From Taishania pollutisoli (GTDB taxonomy: Bacteria; Bacteroidota; Bacteroidia; Flavobacteriales_D; Crocinitomicaceae), in assembly GCF_014518315.1 (NCBI RefSeq), contig NZ_JACVEL010000012.1, forward strand, positions 1-64,000: a stretch of 64,000 nt of DNA, read 5' to 3'. The notes under the pieces are model-generated. The model was not told the DNA's origin, did not search any database, and saw only the letters and a list, made by a program, of their open reading frames with translations. Positions within the stretch are counted from its first letter, which is position 1; the number at the start of each line of letters is the position of its first letter. A program made the translations under genes and the position numbers. This document shows positions 62,898-64,000 of the stretch, piece after piece.

Positions 62898-64000
62898 ATG
62901 ATCAAGTATTTTCTACTTCTGCCGGGAGCATTTCTGCTTGTGTTAACCGGAAGTTATACTCAAAAAGAAAAAACAGACCATGAGACAGGAACTGCATTAA
63001 AAGTGAACCTGTTTTACCAGGAGCAACTGAATCAATTTTATACCTCCATTGTTTTTCTTGACAGCTGCATCCGTCACAATATAGATGAAGAAACCTTGAA
63101 ACAACCGTTTCTACGCGCACGGGAAGCATTCAAGTCATGTGAATTTTTACTCGTTTACCTGGAGAGTGATGAAGCAAGGCGCATCAACGGGGCTAACATT
63201 ACCACAAATCATTACCATCACATGACCCCGATGGAAGAAAAGCCACCTCATGGACTACAGGTAATGGAAGATTTAATTTTTAATCCGGGGGAAGGGACAC
63301 GGGAAGAACTACAAAAAGAAATTAAACTGCTGAGGGAACTCATTGCGCTTACCATTGAACGGAATAAAACCGAATTCATCATCCATGCGAGCGATTATAA
63401 TACAACAATCTGGGATGCCGTTCGCCTGGAATTGTTTCGAATTGAATCCATGGGAATTACCGGGTTTGATGTGCCGGAATCACAAAATAGTATTCCGGAA
63501 ACAAAAGCAGCACTACACGCATTGAAACACGTCGTTGGATGCTATGAGCCGGTATTCCGAAAGGCAAAATTGAAATCCCGTTATGATGCCGGAATTGCAC
63601 AGTTTAATGCCGCGATCACATTTCTGGATCTGCAACAGGATTTCAATACATTCGACCGGCTTTCTTTTATAACAAATTACCTTCATCCGCTTTCTAAATG
63701 GGTCAATGAATGCATCAATAAACTGGGATATACTTATCCTGTGAATGTTCGTCCGCTGAACAATGAAGCTACTTACCTGTTTGACTCATTGATTTTCAAC
63801 CCTGCGTTTTTTGCACCGGACCTGAGTCCGGAAAAAATCGTACTGGGAAAAAAGTTGTTCAACGATCCTGTTTTTTCAGCTGACGGCACCCGGAGTTGCG
63901 CAACATGTCATCGCTCTGACAAAGGTCTTGCCGACGGTCTTGTGAAAAATCAGTCACTGGATGGAAGACAACTTCTGGAACGGAATACACCCAGCTTGTG
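62898..64000 (+). CDS. MauG/cytochrome c peroxidase-like diheme protein (3' end outside window)
   Basis: The frame runs from the ATG at 62898 to the window edge with no stop (367 complete codons visible). It begins with an export signal (IKYFLLLPGAFLLVLTGSYTQ). A ~270-residue all-helical region follows, and then the start of a cytochrome c peroxidase/MauG domain. FFAPDLSPEKIVLGKKLFNDPVFSADGTRSCATCHRSDKG contains the first heme site CATCH at ~residue 335. RNTPSL, typical of the next part, is the last visible segment. The diheme peroxidase would reduce peroxide or oxidise a substrate in the periplasm. Confidence 0.88.
   Translation, partial: MIKYFLLLPGAFLLVLTGSYTQKEKTDHETGTALKVNLFYQEQLNQFYTSIVFLDSCIRHNIDEETLKQPFLRAREAFKSCEFLLVYLESDEARRINGANITTNHYHHMTPMEEKPPHGLQVMEDLIFNPGEGTREELQKEIKLLRELIALTIERNKTEFIIHASDYNTTIWDAVRLELFRIESMGITGFDVPESQNSIPETKAALHALKHVVGCYEPVFRKAKLKSRYDAGIAQFNAAITFLDLQQDFNTFDRLSFITNYLHPLSKWVNECINKLGYTYPVNVRPLNNEATYLFDSLIFNPAFFAPDLSPEKIVLGKKLFNDPVFSADGTRSCATCHRSDKGLADGLVKNQSLDGRQLLERNTPSL

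Noticed and set aside
62789-62983. A 64-aa plus-strand frame before the MauG-like gene
   Set aside because: It overlaps the clearly coding frame starting at 62898 out of phase and has no similarity or signal.

Overview
The window is a stretch of chromosome from a member of the Bacteroidota, most likely a flavobacterium-like species. I infer this from eleven proteins with Por/type IX secretion (T9SS) C-terminal sorting signals, SprB-type repeats with a gliding-motility C-terminal domain, TAnnTTTG-type -7 promoter boxes, CusA-TolC fusions and a DUF4465/TonB cobalamin operon. A Crocinitomicaceae/Fluviicola-like genome would fit, but this is inference.

Layout. (1) 1-8.6 kb: accessory surface region. 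It holds the 3' end of a large SprB-repeat adhesin, small membrane proteins, a DinB-like protein, two T9SS-sorted proteins, and an AT-rich gene (5247-5915) whose N-terminus resembles the leader of DUF4157/eCIS-associated cargo proteins. (2) 8.7-13.9 kb: a LytS/LytTR two-component pair with a 4-nt overlap, then WG-repeat and HEAT-repeat proteins. (3) 13.9-26.3 kb: metal and stress island. It contains arsR (with a near-perfect operator), DUF6428, a 41-codon membrane peptide and thioredoxin-type arsC, but no arsenite pump. An AraC regulator with a DUF417 membrane protein follows. Next come DUF6660, a CusA-TolC fusion, a CusB-like adaptor and a Fur-family regulator, then an ORF6N gene and a Zn/Cd-type P1B ATPase. 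A perfect 15-nt palindrome occurs upstream of both the DUF6660-cusA operon and the ATPase gene. (4) 26.36-26.43 kb: tRNA-His.

(5) 26.6-31.95 kb: a cobalamin riboswitch with its own promoter leads a compact four-gene operon. The genes encode a T9SS-sorted DUF4465 protein, a TonB receptor, a beta-propeller lipoprotein of BtuG type and another T9SS-sorted surface protein. A strong terminator ends it. This looks like a surface vitamin B12 capture system. (6) 32.2-53.4 kb: mainly housekeeping genes: polA, M28 peptidase, queA, rpmE2, an FMN glutamate synthase-like protein, phosphohexomutase and ornithine aminotransferase. Interspersed are a membrane-anchored papain-like protease, a HipA-like kinase overlapping DUF3037, a thioredoxin-like protein and several hypothetical membrane proteins. 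(7) 53.5-62.7 kb: another secreted-protein region. Its centre is a minus-strand operon of four T9SS cargoes: a purple-acid-phosphatase-like enzyme, two glycine-rich proteins and a PhoD-type phosphatase. The window ends inside a MauG/cytochrome c peroxidase-like gene.

The strongest leads are the shared metal operator, the riboswitch-led T9SS/B12 operon, the eCIS-leader-like candidate toxin, the 31-nt palindrome inside the ORF6N gene and the secreted phosphatase/glycine-rich operon. All calls were made by reading the sequence; no database search was run.
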